A stretch of 40,527 nucleotides of DNA, from contig JBJKSX010000054.1 in NCBI GenBank assembly GCA_046703545.1, forward strand, positions 1-40,527, read 5' to 3'. Each line of letters starts with the position of its first letter. Within the stretch, counting starts at the first letter, position 1. Shown piece after piece: positions 8,347 to 14,985 of this stretch. A program made the translations under genes and the position numbers. The notes under the pieces were generated by a model. The model saw only the letters and a list, made by a program, of their open reading frames with translations. It was not told the origin of the DNA and did no database searches. This DNA comes from JAJZOM01 sp046703545 (GTDB lineage: Archaea > Thermoplasmatota > Thermoplasmata > Thermoplasmatales > Thermoplasmataceae).

Positions 8347-8380
8347 GGAATAAAAAGTAAATTAGATTACATCAAAGAAA

Positions 8381-8707
8381 GTGGTTGAAATGAAGCATAG
8401 CCAGGAAATGGAGGAATGTCCCATTGTATCAGCTATCAGGGAGCTTGGTGGAGAGTGGAACCTGATAATAATAAGGCACCTGATGCAAAAGAACATGGGA
8501 TTCAATGAACTGCTCAGGGCAGCCAGGGGAATAAGTTCAAAGACTCTTTCCAGCAATCTGAAATCTCTGGCAGACAAAGGCATTGTTGACAGAATGGTGA
8601 TTTCAACCCAGCCATTTTCCGTATCATACTCCCTCACTGAGAAAGGGCATTCACTGGAGCAGGTTTTCAAGATGCTTGGGCAGTGGGGCGACAGGTGGGC
8701 CCACTGA
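8381..8707 (+). CDS. HxlR-family winged-helix transcriptional regulator
   Basis: This 108-residue regulator is one HxlR domain: the ECPIVSAIRELGGEWNLIIIRHL opening, GFNELLRAARGISSKTLSSNLKSL recognition region, and the wing ending SYSLTEKGHSLEQVF. Cys13 next to the first helix is in the place used as a redox or electrophile sensor in several HxlR/HypR proteins, so a thiol switch is possible. Starts are GTG at 8381, about 27 nt after a TATA-like box, or ATG at 8390. Divergence from the pirin gene and the inverted repeat between them suggest the pirin is its target. Confidence 0.88.
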   Translation: MVEMKHSQEMEECPIVSAIRELGGEWNLIIIRHLMQKNMGFNELLRAARGISSKTLSSNLKSLADKGIVDRMVISTQPFSVSYSLTEKGHSLEQVFKMLGQWGDRWAH

Positions 8708-8727
8708 ACTCAAAAGATGAGATAAAC

Positions 8728-8741
8728 GGGCGGCTCCGCCC
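8728..8741. terminator. G/C hairpin between convergent genes
   Basis: The sequence GGGCGGCTCCGCCC is self-complementary except for its two central bases. It lies between the stop of the HxlR gene (8707) and the stop of the convergent AbrB gene (8752). A convergent position suggests a bidirectional terminator or transcription roadblock. No long T run follows, so it is not a typical intrinsic terminator. Confidence 0.4.
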
Positions 8742-8751
8742 CTTAAGTAAT

Positions 8752-8934
8752 CTATTTCTTCATTTTCTCGAGGACGACTGAGCCGTTTTCTTCCTTGACA
8801 AAAACCACAATGTCGTCATTTCCCTTGAGTTGAAGAGTTTCGGCAATTTTCCTGGGAAGGGTTATTCTGAACGATTTTCCCCTAGAGGTAACGTGGGCCA
8901 CATCAAGAATGGATCTCTTGCCATCGTTTTCCAT
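8752..8934 (-). CDS. AbrB/MazE-type (SpoVT-AbrB) DNA-binding protein, copy 1
   Basis: This 60-residue protein is a single swapped-hairpin AbrB domain: SFRITLPRKIAETLQLKGNDDIVVFVKEENGSVVLEK. Such proteins dimerise and bind DNA as transcription factors or antitoxins. It is closely similar to the protein encoded at 9474-9668 (shared KR-LD-AHV opening, RITLPR, D-IVVF, VLE). Between its TATA-like box (about 8953-8960) and the ATG lies the perfect palindrome GTATTAATAC (8938-8947), where an autorepressor could act. The next gene upstream, divergent, is the first copy of the ~100-residue partner. Class is secure; regulator versus antitoxin is not. Confidence 0.85.
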   Translation of the reverse strand: MENDGKRSILDVAHVTSRGKSFRITLPRKIAETLQLKGNDDIVVFVKEENGSVVLEKMKK

Positions 8935-8937
8935 GTG

Positions 8938-8947
8938 GTATTAATAC
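8938..8947. promoter_or_regulatory. palindrome GTATTAATAC at the AbrB copy 1 start
   Basis: This perfect 10-bp palindrome lies immediately before the ATG at 8934 and after the TATA-like box, so it would cover the transcription start of a leaderless mRNA. This is a good place for autorepression by the AbrB protein, but it is inferred from position only. Confidence 0.35.
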
Positions 8948-9166
8948 ACTACTAGAATAACATTTACTGCACTAAAATATAAGGATGACCAATGTGGAAT
9001 CAGACCCTTTGGGCTTTTTAAACTGGGGGTCAGGCCATAATTGCATCTTCTCCCGAAAGTGAAGGTTCAGGAAAGCCAAAATTCAACATCTTTTTGGAGC
9101 TCATGAGAAATCTTGTAGATACAATAGAGGAAATATTGTTATATACACTAACATCTCCATCAATCA

Positions 9167-9463
9167 ATGGATGAGCTTCACTTGAGGAGAAAACTTGCCC
9201 ATATCTGCAAGGGCCAGAAAGTGGTTGTGTTTCCGCAGAGCATGAAATATGGGGACGAATCCACTGCAATCGGGGTGCCGTGCAGCACATATGAAAGCAA
9301 CCCCGTGGAACTTTTCGATCCATTTGAGGCATTTCTAGAGGACTTTGACGGAGAGGTCCTGAAGCTCAGGACCAACTCATTGTATTGCCTGAAGGTGGCG
9401 CTCATTGATCTTGCAGATATATCTGACCTATCTCCAAAAAGCAGAAGACAGCTGGGAATGTGA
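9167..9463 (+). CDS. AbrB-associated protein, copy 1, unknown family, 98 aa
   Basis: I do not recognise this 98-residue protein as a named family, but it is a clear paralogue of the product of 9775-10080. The shared line is (I/L)R-KL--I-KG-K----P-S-K-GD, then PF-A-L--FDGE-L-L, and a final A--DL--(V/I)S-L. The pattern suggests a small beta-barrel with a C-terminal helix, soluble and with no signal peptide. The ATG at 9167 follows the TATA-like box GTTATATAC (9139-9147) by about 24 nt. It is divergent from AbrB copy 1 and nearly abuts the convergent AbrB copy 2. Repeated linkage to AbrB genes suggests a shared function, perhaps as a co-regulator or as the toxin half of a pair. Confidence 0.75.
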   Translation: MDELHLRRKLAHICKGQKVVVFPQSMKYGDESTAIGVPCSTYESNPVELFDPFEAFLEDFDGEVLKLRTNSLYCLKVALIDLADISDLSPKSRRQLGM

Positions 9464-9473
9464 TGCTGGGAAA

Positions 9474-9668
9474 TCACTCCTGACCAATGCCATTGCCATG
9501 TCTTTCAAGAACCAGTTTCCCATTTTCAAGGTAGAAGACCACTATTCTGTCATCTTCTGTGAGACCGATTGATTCAACCACGCTCCGAGGAAGTGTTATT
9601 CTGTACGATGAACCATTTCCCCCTGAAACGTGTGCGAAATCAAGGTTTCTCTTTTCGCCATTTCTCAT
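9474..9668 (-). CDS. AbrB/MazE-type (SpoVT-AbrB) DNA-binding protein, copy 2
   Basis: This 64-residue AbrB-domain protein has the core SSYRITLPRSVVESIGLTEDDRIVVFYLENGKLVLER. It aligns along its length with copy 1 at 8752-8934. I chose ATG at 9668 because the N-terminus then matches copy 1 (MRNGEKRNLDFAHV against MENDGKRSILDVAHV); an upstream TTG at 9677 would add three residues. A perfect 14-bp A/T palindrome (9692-9705) that includes a TATA-like sequence lies just upstream, so it has its own promoter although the partner copy 2 lies before it on the same strand. The C-terminus carries an extra ~8 polar residues. Confidence 0.83.
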   Translation of the reverse strand: MRNGEKRNLDFAHVSGGNGSSYRITLPRSVVESIGLTEDDRIVVFYLENGKLVLERHGNGIGQE

Positions 9669-9691
9669 GGGTTTCAAAATGAAAATCCCTC

Positions 9692-9705
9692 ATTTTTTAA
9701 AAAAT
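9692..9705. promoter_or_regulatory. A/T palindromic promoter element of AbrB copy 2
   Basis: The sequence ATTTTTTAAAAAAT is a perfect 14-bp palindrome centred about 22 nt before TTG 9677 and 31 nt before ATG 9668. It can act as a TATA box, and its symmetry also makes it a possible binding site for a dimer. Confidence 0.4.
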
Positions 9706-9774
9706 TTCTCGCAGAATCCTGGACAAAGGATACAGTTTTCCAACGGAGGAAAATGAAGGTGGCTTCATAATAAT

Positions 9775-10080
9775 TCACAGGAACAGGGTTTTGGATTGCC
9801 TGTTTGAATTTTGAAGGAGAACCGATACTTCCTTGAGGTCATCATACGCCATTCTCAGGGTTAAATGCTGATCAGATGTCAGCCATAGCGTCTCGCCGTC
9901 AAAGTTGTCAAGCCTTGCGTAGAATGGCTCGTGCATCTCGATATGCTCCTTTGCAGGTCCAAATCCCGGGATAGCCAATGTGGTGAAGGGGTCGCCGTTC
10001 TTTGTGCTCATGGGGGTTATTCTGATCTTCTCGCCCTTTCTTATGCCGTAGAGTTTGTACCTTATTTCCTCACGCATCAT
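9775..10080 (-). CDS. AbrB-associated protein, copy 2, unknown family, 101 aa
   Basis: This is the second member of the unnamed ~100-residue family, starting MMREEIRYKLYGIRKGEKI. By eye, about a third of aligned positions are identical to the product of 9167-9463, including KG-K, S-K-GD, PF-A-L and FDGE-L-L, without gaps over about 80 residues. That is good evidence that both are real genes. It has no cysteine, signal or membrane segment. A TATA-like box (AATATATAAG on the minus strand, about 10120-10129) lies about 44 nt from the start, leaving a leader of roughly 20 nt. AbrB copy 2 follows on the same strand after about 100 nt. Confidence 0.75.
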   Translation of the reverse strand: MMREEIRYKLYGIRKGEKIRITPMSTKNGDPFTTLAIPGFGPAKEHIEMHEPFYARLDNFDGETLWLTSDQHLTLRMAYDDLKEVSVLLQNSNRQSKTLFL

Positions 10081-10266
10081 TGGTCAATGTACTGCATAGG
10101 GCATATTCCAATCTTTTAACTTATATATTAGGATCAGCTAAAAAACTGCTAAAATGGGTTGCGGCCTGGCAAAAGCACACTGCAAAATGCCTATAACATT
10201 GGTTTTGGAGTGTATCCTCTGGAGACATTGAGTTCTATGGGGCCAGGGCAATCTCGCCCGATCAAC

Positions 10267-10953
10267 CTATCTTGCCCTTGCCTGTATTCTTGGTTCCAGT
10301 AATGTCCACAGCCAATCCACAAATTCCCTCATGTTCTTTGTCTGCACATAAATTGTTCCAGGGCCAGTAATGTTGGTAACAAAACCCTCCCCGCTCAAGA
10401 TGGTTTCCTTCAACCCGCCGAACTTGGTCACCCTGTAGGAACAGGATTCGGTGAATCCCACCAAATGGAAATTGTCAACTATAAGTGACTCGCCTGCGCC
10501 CAACTCATGCTTGTCAATGGCCCCGAAAGTGTTGATGAAAAGCTCACCATCCCCGTGGACTTTCAGCATGAATAGCCCCTGCCCGAACAGCCCCTTCATG
10601 AAGCCTTCCCATTTCACATCAAGGTCCAGGTCTCCGGTTGATGCAACATAGGCGCTCTTCTGTATTATCATCCCACTCTCCGATGATACCGCCAGTTTGT
10701 CGATATCTCCAACCGGTGCTGCAGCAAAGCCAATTCTGCCTGGCCCAGTGTAATGGTTCACAAAAAAAGACTGTGCACCGAACAGTGAAAGCCCAATGGT
10801 CTTGAAGAAGCCCCTTTCCCTCATTGTAGTGTGCACTTCCACAGTGGGGTCCATATAAGTCATGGCTCCTGCCTCAGCCGTTATTTTCTCACCTTCAGCC
10901 AAATCAACTTCCAACATCGCATAACTTGGTTTGTATTTGATTTCATATTTCAT
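10267..10953 (-). CDS. TIGR00266 / AIM24-family protein
   Basis: This 228-residue protein belongs to the AIM24 (TIGR00266) family, widespread in prokaryotes and related to the mitochondrial AIM24 protein. Its biochemical function is not established. It opens MKYEIKYKPSYAMLEVDLAEGEKITAEAGAM, the family signature of Gly- and Glu-rich beta strands. Internal Gly-rich turns follow (GPGRIGFA, GGLKETILSGEGFVTNITGPGTIYVQT) and the C-terminus is a basic helix. The fold is an all-beta, two-lobed barrel and it probably acts in the cytoplasm. A TATA-like box (GAGATATAC on the minus strand, about 10974-10982) lies about 25 nt before the ATG. Confidence 0.9.
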   Translation of the reverse strand: MKYEIKYKPSYAMLEVDLAEGEKITAEAGAMTYMDPTVEVHTTMRERGFFKTIGLSLFGAQSFFVNHYTGPGRIGFAAAPVGDIDKLAVSSESGMIIQKSAYVASTGDLDLDVKWEGFMKGLFGQGLFMLKVHGDGELFINTFGAIDKHELGAGESLIVDNFHLVGFTESCSYRVTKFGGLKETILSGEGFVTNITGPGTIYVQTKNMREFVDWLWTLLEPRIQARAR

Positions 10954-10981
10954 GTTTAATTCTAGCTAAGTCAAGTATATC

Positions 10982-11080
10982 TCAATTTCCACTTACGGGA
11001 AACCGGTTGGCCGACACCTGGGCAACCAGCTTGTCAAAAGTGCCGGAGGCATTATTGGAATACTCCTGAGCCAGATTCAA
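10982..11080 (-). CDS. possible 32-aa small ORF upstream of the AIM24 gene
   Basis: A TTG-initiated ORF reads MNLAQEYSNNAS, then GTFDKLVAQVSANRFPVSGN, ending in TGA at 10982-10984. A TATA-like sequence (AAATATATTTA, centred near 11103) lies about 23 nt before the TTG, and codon choice resembles real genes here. The product would have a short amphipathic helix. It ends about 28 nt before the AIM24 ATG and overlaps that gene's own promoter. It may be a small protein, a regulatory leader peptide, the remnant of a longer gene, or chance; I recognise no family. Confidence 0.28.
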   Translation of the reverse strand: MNLAQEYSNNASGTFDKLVAQVSANRFPVSGN

Positions 11081-11119
11081 TAATATTTATATTTCGTAAA
11101 TATATTTTAGAAAGCAATC

Positions 11120-11866
11120 ATGATTTCACGCAGGGGAAAGGTGGCAATTGCGGTCCTGATATCCGGGTTGGCAGTCTCATCTGCTTTTGCAGTTTTCGAT
11201 CATTTCTACCTGCAGAGGACTGACTTCAATGGAGTCTACAGGATTTCTCCTGACAGCTTTTACTCAGGCAAACCATTGCCTCCATCATACAATATGCCGG
11301 CAGCGGAGGTTTTACCTAACCTGACAGGCAATTTCACTGCGCATTACTCGCTGGCAGAATTTCCGTACACTATGTGGGAGAATAACTCGGCTGGCCAGTT
11401 CAAGTTCGGGCTGACGTTTGGGTTCTGGCCAAATGGTTCAGACAACATCACAGGAATACCATTCAACTCAGAGGTGAATCCGACGGTGTGGTTGGGTTTG
11501 CTCAGTGAACATCTCAATTTTTCCGGCTACCTGGGGATAAAGGCAGTTGATATTACGGCCTATTCCAGTTTGCCCTATGTCAGCCCAATAGACTTTGGGA
11601 ATGCGAGCAGCCCATCTCCATGGAGCATGTATGTGGTGTACGAACACGCATACTTCAATCAGAGGGAAGTGAACGTTGGAACTTTAGGGAACGTGTACTT
11701 CATTCACCCGGTCAAACAGTTTCCTGGCCCAGGCAATGCCTTGTTCACGCTCTATACCGGGCAGTACTACCTTGTGCTGAAGCTGGGCCTTTATTCGATA
11801 ACGCCTTTCGGCACTCATTTTATTGAAGAAGTGAACATAAGCGAACCATGGGTTCATGTCACCTGA
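11120..11866 (+). CDS. membrane-anchored exported protein rich in N-glycosylation sequons
   Basis: This 248-residue protein has a basic N-terminus (MISRRGK) and one hydrophobic segment at about 8-25. The remainder is polar and aromatic, rich in Gly, Pro, Tyr, Phe and Asn, as in archaeal surface proteins. There are eight N-X-S/T sequons (Asn68, 72, 89, 106, 110, 134, 162 and 240), so it is probably anchored by its N-terminus and exposed at the acidic cell surface as a glycoprotein. I recognise no domain. A strong TATA region (about 11084-11108) precedes the ATG; the same A/T stretch may also serve the minus-strand small ORF. A tail-anchored protein follows on the same strand. Confidence 0.72.
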   Translation: MISRRGKVAIAVLISGLAVSSAFAVFDHFYLQRTDFNGVYRISPDSFYSGKPLPPSYNMPAAEVLPNLTGNFTAHYSLAEFPYTMWENNSAGQFKFGLTFGFWPNGSDNITGIPFNSEVNPTVWLGLLSEHLNFSGYLGIKAVDITAYSSLPYVSPIDFGNASSPSPWSMYVVYEHAYFNQREVNVGTLGNVYFIHPVKQFPGPGNALFTLYTGQYYLVLKLGLYSITPFGTHFIEEVNISEPWVHVT

Positions 11867-11936
11867 AACCTGTGCGTCCCCCCGGCTTATCAATATGTCT
11901 CCTCACATAGCTGGAATCCCGGTTTAATAAAGATAA

Positions 11937-11955
11937 GGGATTGTTAATCAATCCC
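11937..11955. promoter_or_regulatory. perfect inverted repeat over the promoter of the tail-anchored protein gene
   Basis: The sequence GGGATTGTTAATCAATCCC has 7-base arms and a 5-base centre. It begins about 10 nt after a TATA-like box (GGTTTAATAAAG, about 11920-11931) and covers the expected transcription start of the gene at 11986. It could be an operator or a 5'-leader hairpin. Confidence 0.45.
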
Positions 11956-11985
11956 AGGTTTGAATGGGGATTCAGGTGACTGGCC

Positions 11986-12471
11986 ATGGACAGCATAGAT
12001 TTGCAGATTGCGGAGTTTTCACGCAATCCACTGACTCCCAACATAAGATTGGACCCACGTGTGGGCAGGTTCTGGAAGGTTGATGCAGGCTGGGTCATTC
12101 CAGGGGACCAGGCTGGACCATATGAGTATTCGCCGATCAGGAATGGCCTGGACCTTGTGTACGGGAGATACACTCTTGGAATATTCGGGCAGGGCCTCAC
12201 CACAGAGGACTACTGGGTAATGGACAGCGAAAACCCATTTTATGAGGTCTCACTTGAGGAGTTCTTGGTACAGGATGAGAAGGGTGAACTGCCAGTTGAA
12301 ATGACTAGAAATCAGAAAATAAGGCATAAAATCAACACCATAGGCCTTTCACTGTCAGCCCTTGCTATTCTCGCCTTCACCATTTTCCTGGTTCACCATC
12401 TCATGGTTCATGCCGTGGTGATTAACGCATCTCCCGATGGCAATTTTGTGCTGCAACGGGTATTTTTATAG
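11986..12471 (+). CDS. C-terminally anchored membrane protein, unknown function
   Basis: This 161-residue protein has a soluble N-terminal region of about 110 residues, then a basic stretch (TRNQKIRHK) and one membrane helix at about 117-139. A short tail follows (VVINASPDGNFVLQRVFL) with one sequon. The soluble part contains GRFWKVDAGWVIPGDQAGPYEY and DPRVGRF but no motif I can assign. Topology is tail-anchored with the large domain in the cytoplasm, from the positive charges before the helix. The ATG is preceded by AGGTGA with six-base spacing, so it is translated from an SD site with a short leader. Linkage to the sequon-rich gene suggests, but does not show, joint action at the envelope. 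Confidence 0.65.
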   Translation: MDSIDLQIAEFSRNPLTPNIRLDPRVGRFWKVDAGWVIPGDQAGPYEYSPIRNGLDLVYGRYTLGIFGQGLTTEDYWVMDSENPFYEVSLEEFLVQDEKGELPVEMTRNQKIRHKINTIGLSLSALAILAFTIFLVHHLMVHAVVINASPDGNFVLQRVFL

Positions 12472-12560
12472 CCAAATTGTTGATTGGCAAGGAAATTGCC
12501 TGCCTTTTTATGTGCTCAGCATAATTGGCAGACAGATTGGTTCAGGTGCTGCATTATAAG

Positions 12561-12633
12561 CGCCCCGGCCGGGATTTGAACCCGAGTCACGAGCTCGACA
12601 GGCTCGTATGATAGGCCGCTACACTACCGGGGC
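12561..12633 (-). tRNA. tRNA-Asp (GTC)
   Basis: Read on the minus strand this gives a 73-nt tRNA. The acceptor stem is GCCCCGG/CCGGGGC, the anticodon stem CGAGC/GCTCG encloses CTGTCGA with anticodon GTC, and the T arm has the normal GGTTCAAATCC loop. The discriminator is G and CCA is not encoded. A D-stem with a U13-U22-type mismatch is acceptable. There is no intron. A TATA-like box (TTTTAAATAAA on the minus strand, about 12655-12665) precedes it. Confidence 0.95.
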
Positions 12634-12679
12634 TTTACCGTTGATTGTTTGGGTTTATTTAAAATGTATGATTTGCAGT

Positions 12680-13435
12680 TCAACGCCTTTCTGTCTGCAG
12701 GTCGCCTATGAAGCCGAAATCCACTAGGCCGAACTCCTCAGTTATCCCATACACCCTGAAGGCCTTTGAGTTGACATGCCTAAGGACCGGAGTGAAGTGG
12801 TCCTCACTAAGGAGGCTCTGTGCAACATCGGTTCCAGATGAGAAGAAGCTCATTGCAGGAGTGATGAGGATTTTTGCTTCCTCACTGTAAACGAATGATG
12901 GAATCTTGAACATGCCCCCAACCCTGTCCCTCAGCACGAGAGAGGGATGCTCGTGGCCAAGTATTGTTATTTTTTTCAGACCCCGGTCTCTGTCGCCGTG
13001 GTAAATATAATACCTGTCAGTTTCATAAATTTCTGAAATTTCAATGCCCTTTCTTTTCAATATTGTGATCAGGTAGTTGTCGTGGTTCCCGCGCACAAAA
13101 TGCAGTTTCAACTGCTTTTCATACCTGTTGATGAAATGCATAATGTCATCCCATTCTTGGGGAAGGTTTTTGGAAAACTCATGCTTGAAATCCCCGTTTA
13201 TGATCAGCGTCTCGGGGCTGTACCTTTCAATAATGCTGTCAACCATTCTTTCGACATGGTCTCTCTGCAGTTTAGGGAGAAACAGCCCATGGAGATTCAT
13301 TTCCTCCTCAAAGCCCAGGTGAAGGTCTGATATCACTGCGGCCGATATGTCCCGGAGATAGATGCAGTGCAGATCAGAAATGAACACATCGTCAGTTACC
13401 TGAATTTCTTTCAACAGGTTCTTAAATGCAAGCAA
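12680..13435 (-). CDS. archaeal calcineurin-like metallophosphoesterase (TIGR00024 / SbcD-related)
   Basis: This 251-residue protein has the full set of two-metal phosphoesterase motifs: SDLHLG (Asp37, His39), INGDFKHE (Asp82), RGNHDN (116-120), YHGDRD (His146) and GHEHP (160-164). It matches the archaeal family annotated as SbcD-related or ICC-like, whose substrate is unknown; DNA ends or nucleotides are suggested for relatives. The longest frame opens with TTG at 13435, leaving only 22 bp to the divergent epimerase gene. A TTG at 13414 fits a TATA-like box near 13447 about as well, so the start is uncertain. It lies downstream of nothing on its strand and faces tRNA-Asp. Confidence 0.87.
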   Translation of the reverse strand: MLAFKNLLKEIQVTDDVFISDLHCIYLRDISAAVISDLHLGFEEEMNLHGLFLPKLQRDHVERMVDSIIERYSPETLIINGDFKHEFSKNLPQEWDDIMHFINRYEKQLKLHFVRGNHDNYLITILKRKGIEISEIYETDRYYIYHGDRDRGLKKITILGHEHPSLVLRDRVGGMFKIPSFVYSEEAKILITPAMSFFSSGTDVAQSLLSEDHFTPVLRHVNSKAFRVYGITEEFGLVDFGFIGDLQTERR

Positions 13436-13457
13436 GAGTTAAGTTTATTCTATCATT

Positions 13458-14306
13458 ATGGCAGCATTGCCTGAAAACACACTGACCATCGAACGGGGAA
13501 GCAGCCAAGCAGAAATAGACACAACAGGTGCTTATGTAAAGAGCTTGCTCTTGAATGGCAAGAAGGTCCTCAAGCCAAGCCATGACGGAAAGGATACCCA
13601 TGGCGGGATGGCAATGATGCTGCCATTCGCCAACAGGATCAGGAATGGCAGATACACATGGAATGGCAATAAATACGAGCTTCCCAAGAACAGTGGAAAT
13701 CACAGTATTCACGGATTGACACGGGACGTTGAATGGAATGTGGCCCACAGGGGAGAAAGCACAGTTTCTCTTTCATACAGCCTCAACACGGAATCATATC
13801 CAGTCCCGCTTTTTTTGAAGGTGGGATATGAATTGGATGAAGCATGTTTCAGGGTTTCCATAGATGCAAAAAACGAGGGGAGTGAGGTGGCCCCCTTCAT
13901 GGCAGGGATGCACCCCTATTTCAATTTTGAGGGGGAATGGGCATTGGAAAGCCAGAGGTCGCTTCTCAAGCTGAACTATGAGAACCAGTATTTCCCTGAC
14001 GGGTCGTTTGATCCAATAATGCCCGGTGGCATTGGGTCCCTTACGGGCAAAACATATGACACCACCTTCATAGCCGGGAATCCTGTCACTTTCGTATCAA
14101 AGGGGAGCCGAGTCAGGATAGATTCAGAGGACATGCCTTACCTGGTTGTCTACAATGGTGAGTATTCTGAGGGGAGGTCTGTTGCAATTGAACCAATGAC
14201 CGGGGCACCAGACAGTTTCAACAACAGGATTGGCATCATTTCTTTGGATCCCGGGGCATCTTACCGGTGTGGAGTCAGTTTCTGCCTTGAAAAGCATAAT
14301 ATGTAA
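13458..14306 (+). CDS. aldose 1-epimerase / galactose mutarotase-like protein
   Basis: This 282-residue protein of the galactose-mutarotase superfamily would interconvert sugar anomers. The family hallmarks are in order: GGMAMMLPFANRIRNGRY (substrate-binding Asn/Arg), NHSIHGLTRD with His85, GMHPYFNF with the catalytic-type His152, and IEPMTGAPDSFNN with the catalytic-type Glu before the C-terminus. The sugar is unknown. Its ATG lies 22 bp from the longest divergent phosphoesterase start, so the two genes probably share a compact promoter region. It is cytoplasmic, with no signal peptide. Confidence 0.88.
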   Translation: MAALPENTLTIERGSSQAEIDTTGAYVKSLLLNGKKVLKPSHDGKDTHGGMAMMLPFANRIRNGRYTWNGNKYELPKNSGNHSIHGLTRDVEWNVAHRGESTVSLSYSLNTESYPVPLFLKVGYELDEACFRVSIDAKNEGSEVAPFMAGMHPYFNFEGEWALESQRSLLKLNYENQYFPDGSFDPIMPGGIGSLTGKTYDTTFIAGNPVTFVSKGSRVRIDSEDMPYLVVYNGEYSEGRSVAIEPMTGAPDSFNNRIGIISLDPGASYRCGVSFCLEKHNM

Positions 14307-14467
14307 CCCGAAACATACACAACCTCATGCACATGAATTGCGACCTCGGATAGAACGGGTGGAACGGTCTAATTACGGGTTTGCGCATTAGCGAATTTTT
14401 CATTACAACTGCAATAAAATTTAAGTATAGATCATAGGTATAGATTTACCTTACAGTGTGGTGCTAG

Positions 14468-14971
14468 ATGAAAGAAGTCATAATGAAAGATGACAAAGCA
14501 GTTTCTCCAATCATTGCTACAATCCTATTGGTTGCCATTACAGTAGTACTTGCAGCGACCCTGTACACGATACTGGGTGGTTACACGACATTTCTCGGCC
14601 AGTCAACCCCTCAAGCCTCTATCCAATTGAACTCAGTCTCAAGTGGCAATTCTCCAGTTTACATGTTGTATGTGAAACAGTTTGGTGGAAATATCAGCTT
14701 GAATGAGGTGCAGCTTGTTATAACAAACTCCAACAACACCCCCTATTACACCACATTGGGTTCGGACTTCAGCAATCCGGGCACAAGTCTGAGCGGAATC
14801 TGGAACCTGACCGTTTATGGAACCTCTTACCTATCGGCCTCAACTGTAGTGAAGATTGTGGGCGATAGCGCGTCGCCGCAACCAACAGGAATCTCCCAGG
14901 TTCAGCTTGTGGATATGAATTCCAACGGAGTGATTGCAACTTTCTCCTTCAGTACCAGTCCATTGTCATAG
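14468..14971 (+). CDS. archaeal type IV pilin-like protein with class III signal peptide
   Basis: This 167-residue precursor has the hallmark archaeal pilin N-terminus: DDKAVSPIIATILLVAITVV. A charged leader precedes a hydrophobic helix, with a probable prepilin-peptidase site near Lys10-Ala11/Val12. The mature part is Ser-, Thr-, Asn- and Gly-rich, with sequons such as NIS, NNT and NLT, as expected for a glycosylated surface pilin. Starts are ATG 14468 or ATG 14483. A direct repeat of GTATAGAT occurs upstream (about 14425 and 14437), and the second copy, about 26 nt before the ATG, is the likely TATA box. No secretion ATPase or prepilin peptidase is in the window, so assembly genes lie elsewhere. 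Confidence 0.85.
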   Translation: MKEVIMKDDKAVSPIIATILLVAITVVLAATLYTILGGYTTFLGQSTPQASIQLNSVSSGNSPVYMLYVKQFGGNISLNEVQLVITNSNNTPYYTTLGSDFSNPGTSLSGIWNLTVYGTSYLSASTVVKIVGDSASPQPTGISQVQLVDMNSNGVIATFSFSTSPLS

Positions 14972-14985
14972 AAATAGTTGGATGT

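Noticed and set aside
9178..9477. 99-codon minus-strand ORF opposite the first AbrB partner
   Set aside because: The plus-strand frame has a paralogue at 9775-10080 and a TATA box; the minus frame has neither.
11859..12203. 114-codon minus-strand ORF opposite the tail-anchored protein gene
   Set aside because: The plus frame has an SD site and a clear membrane helix. The minus frame is Pro- and Arg-rich without domains.
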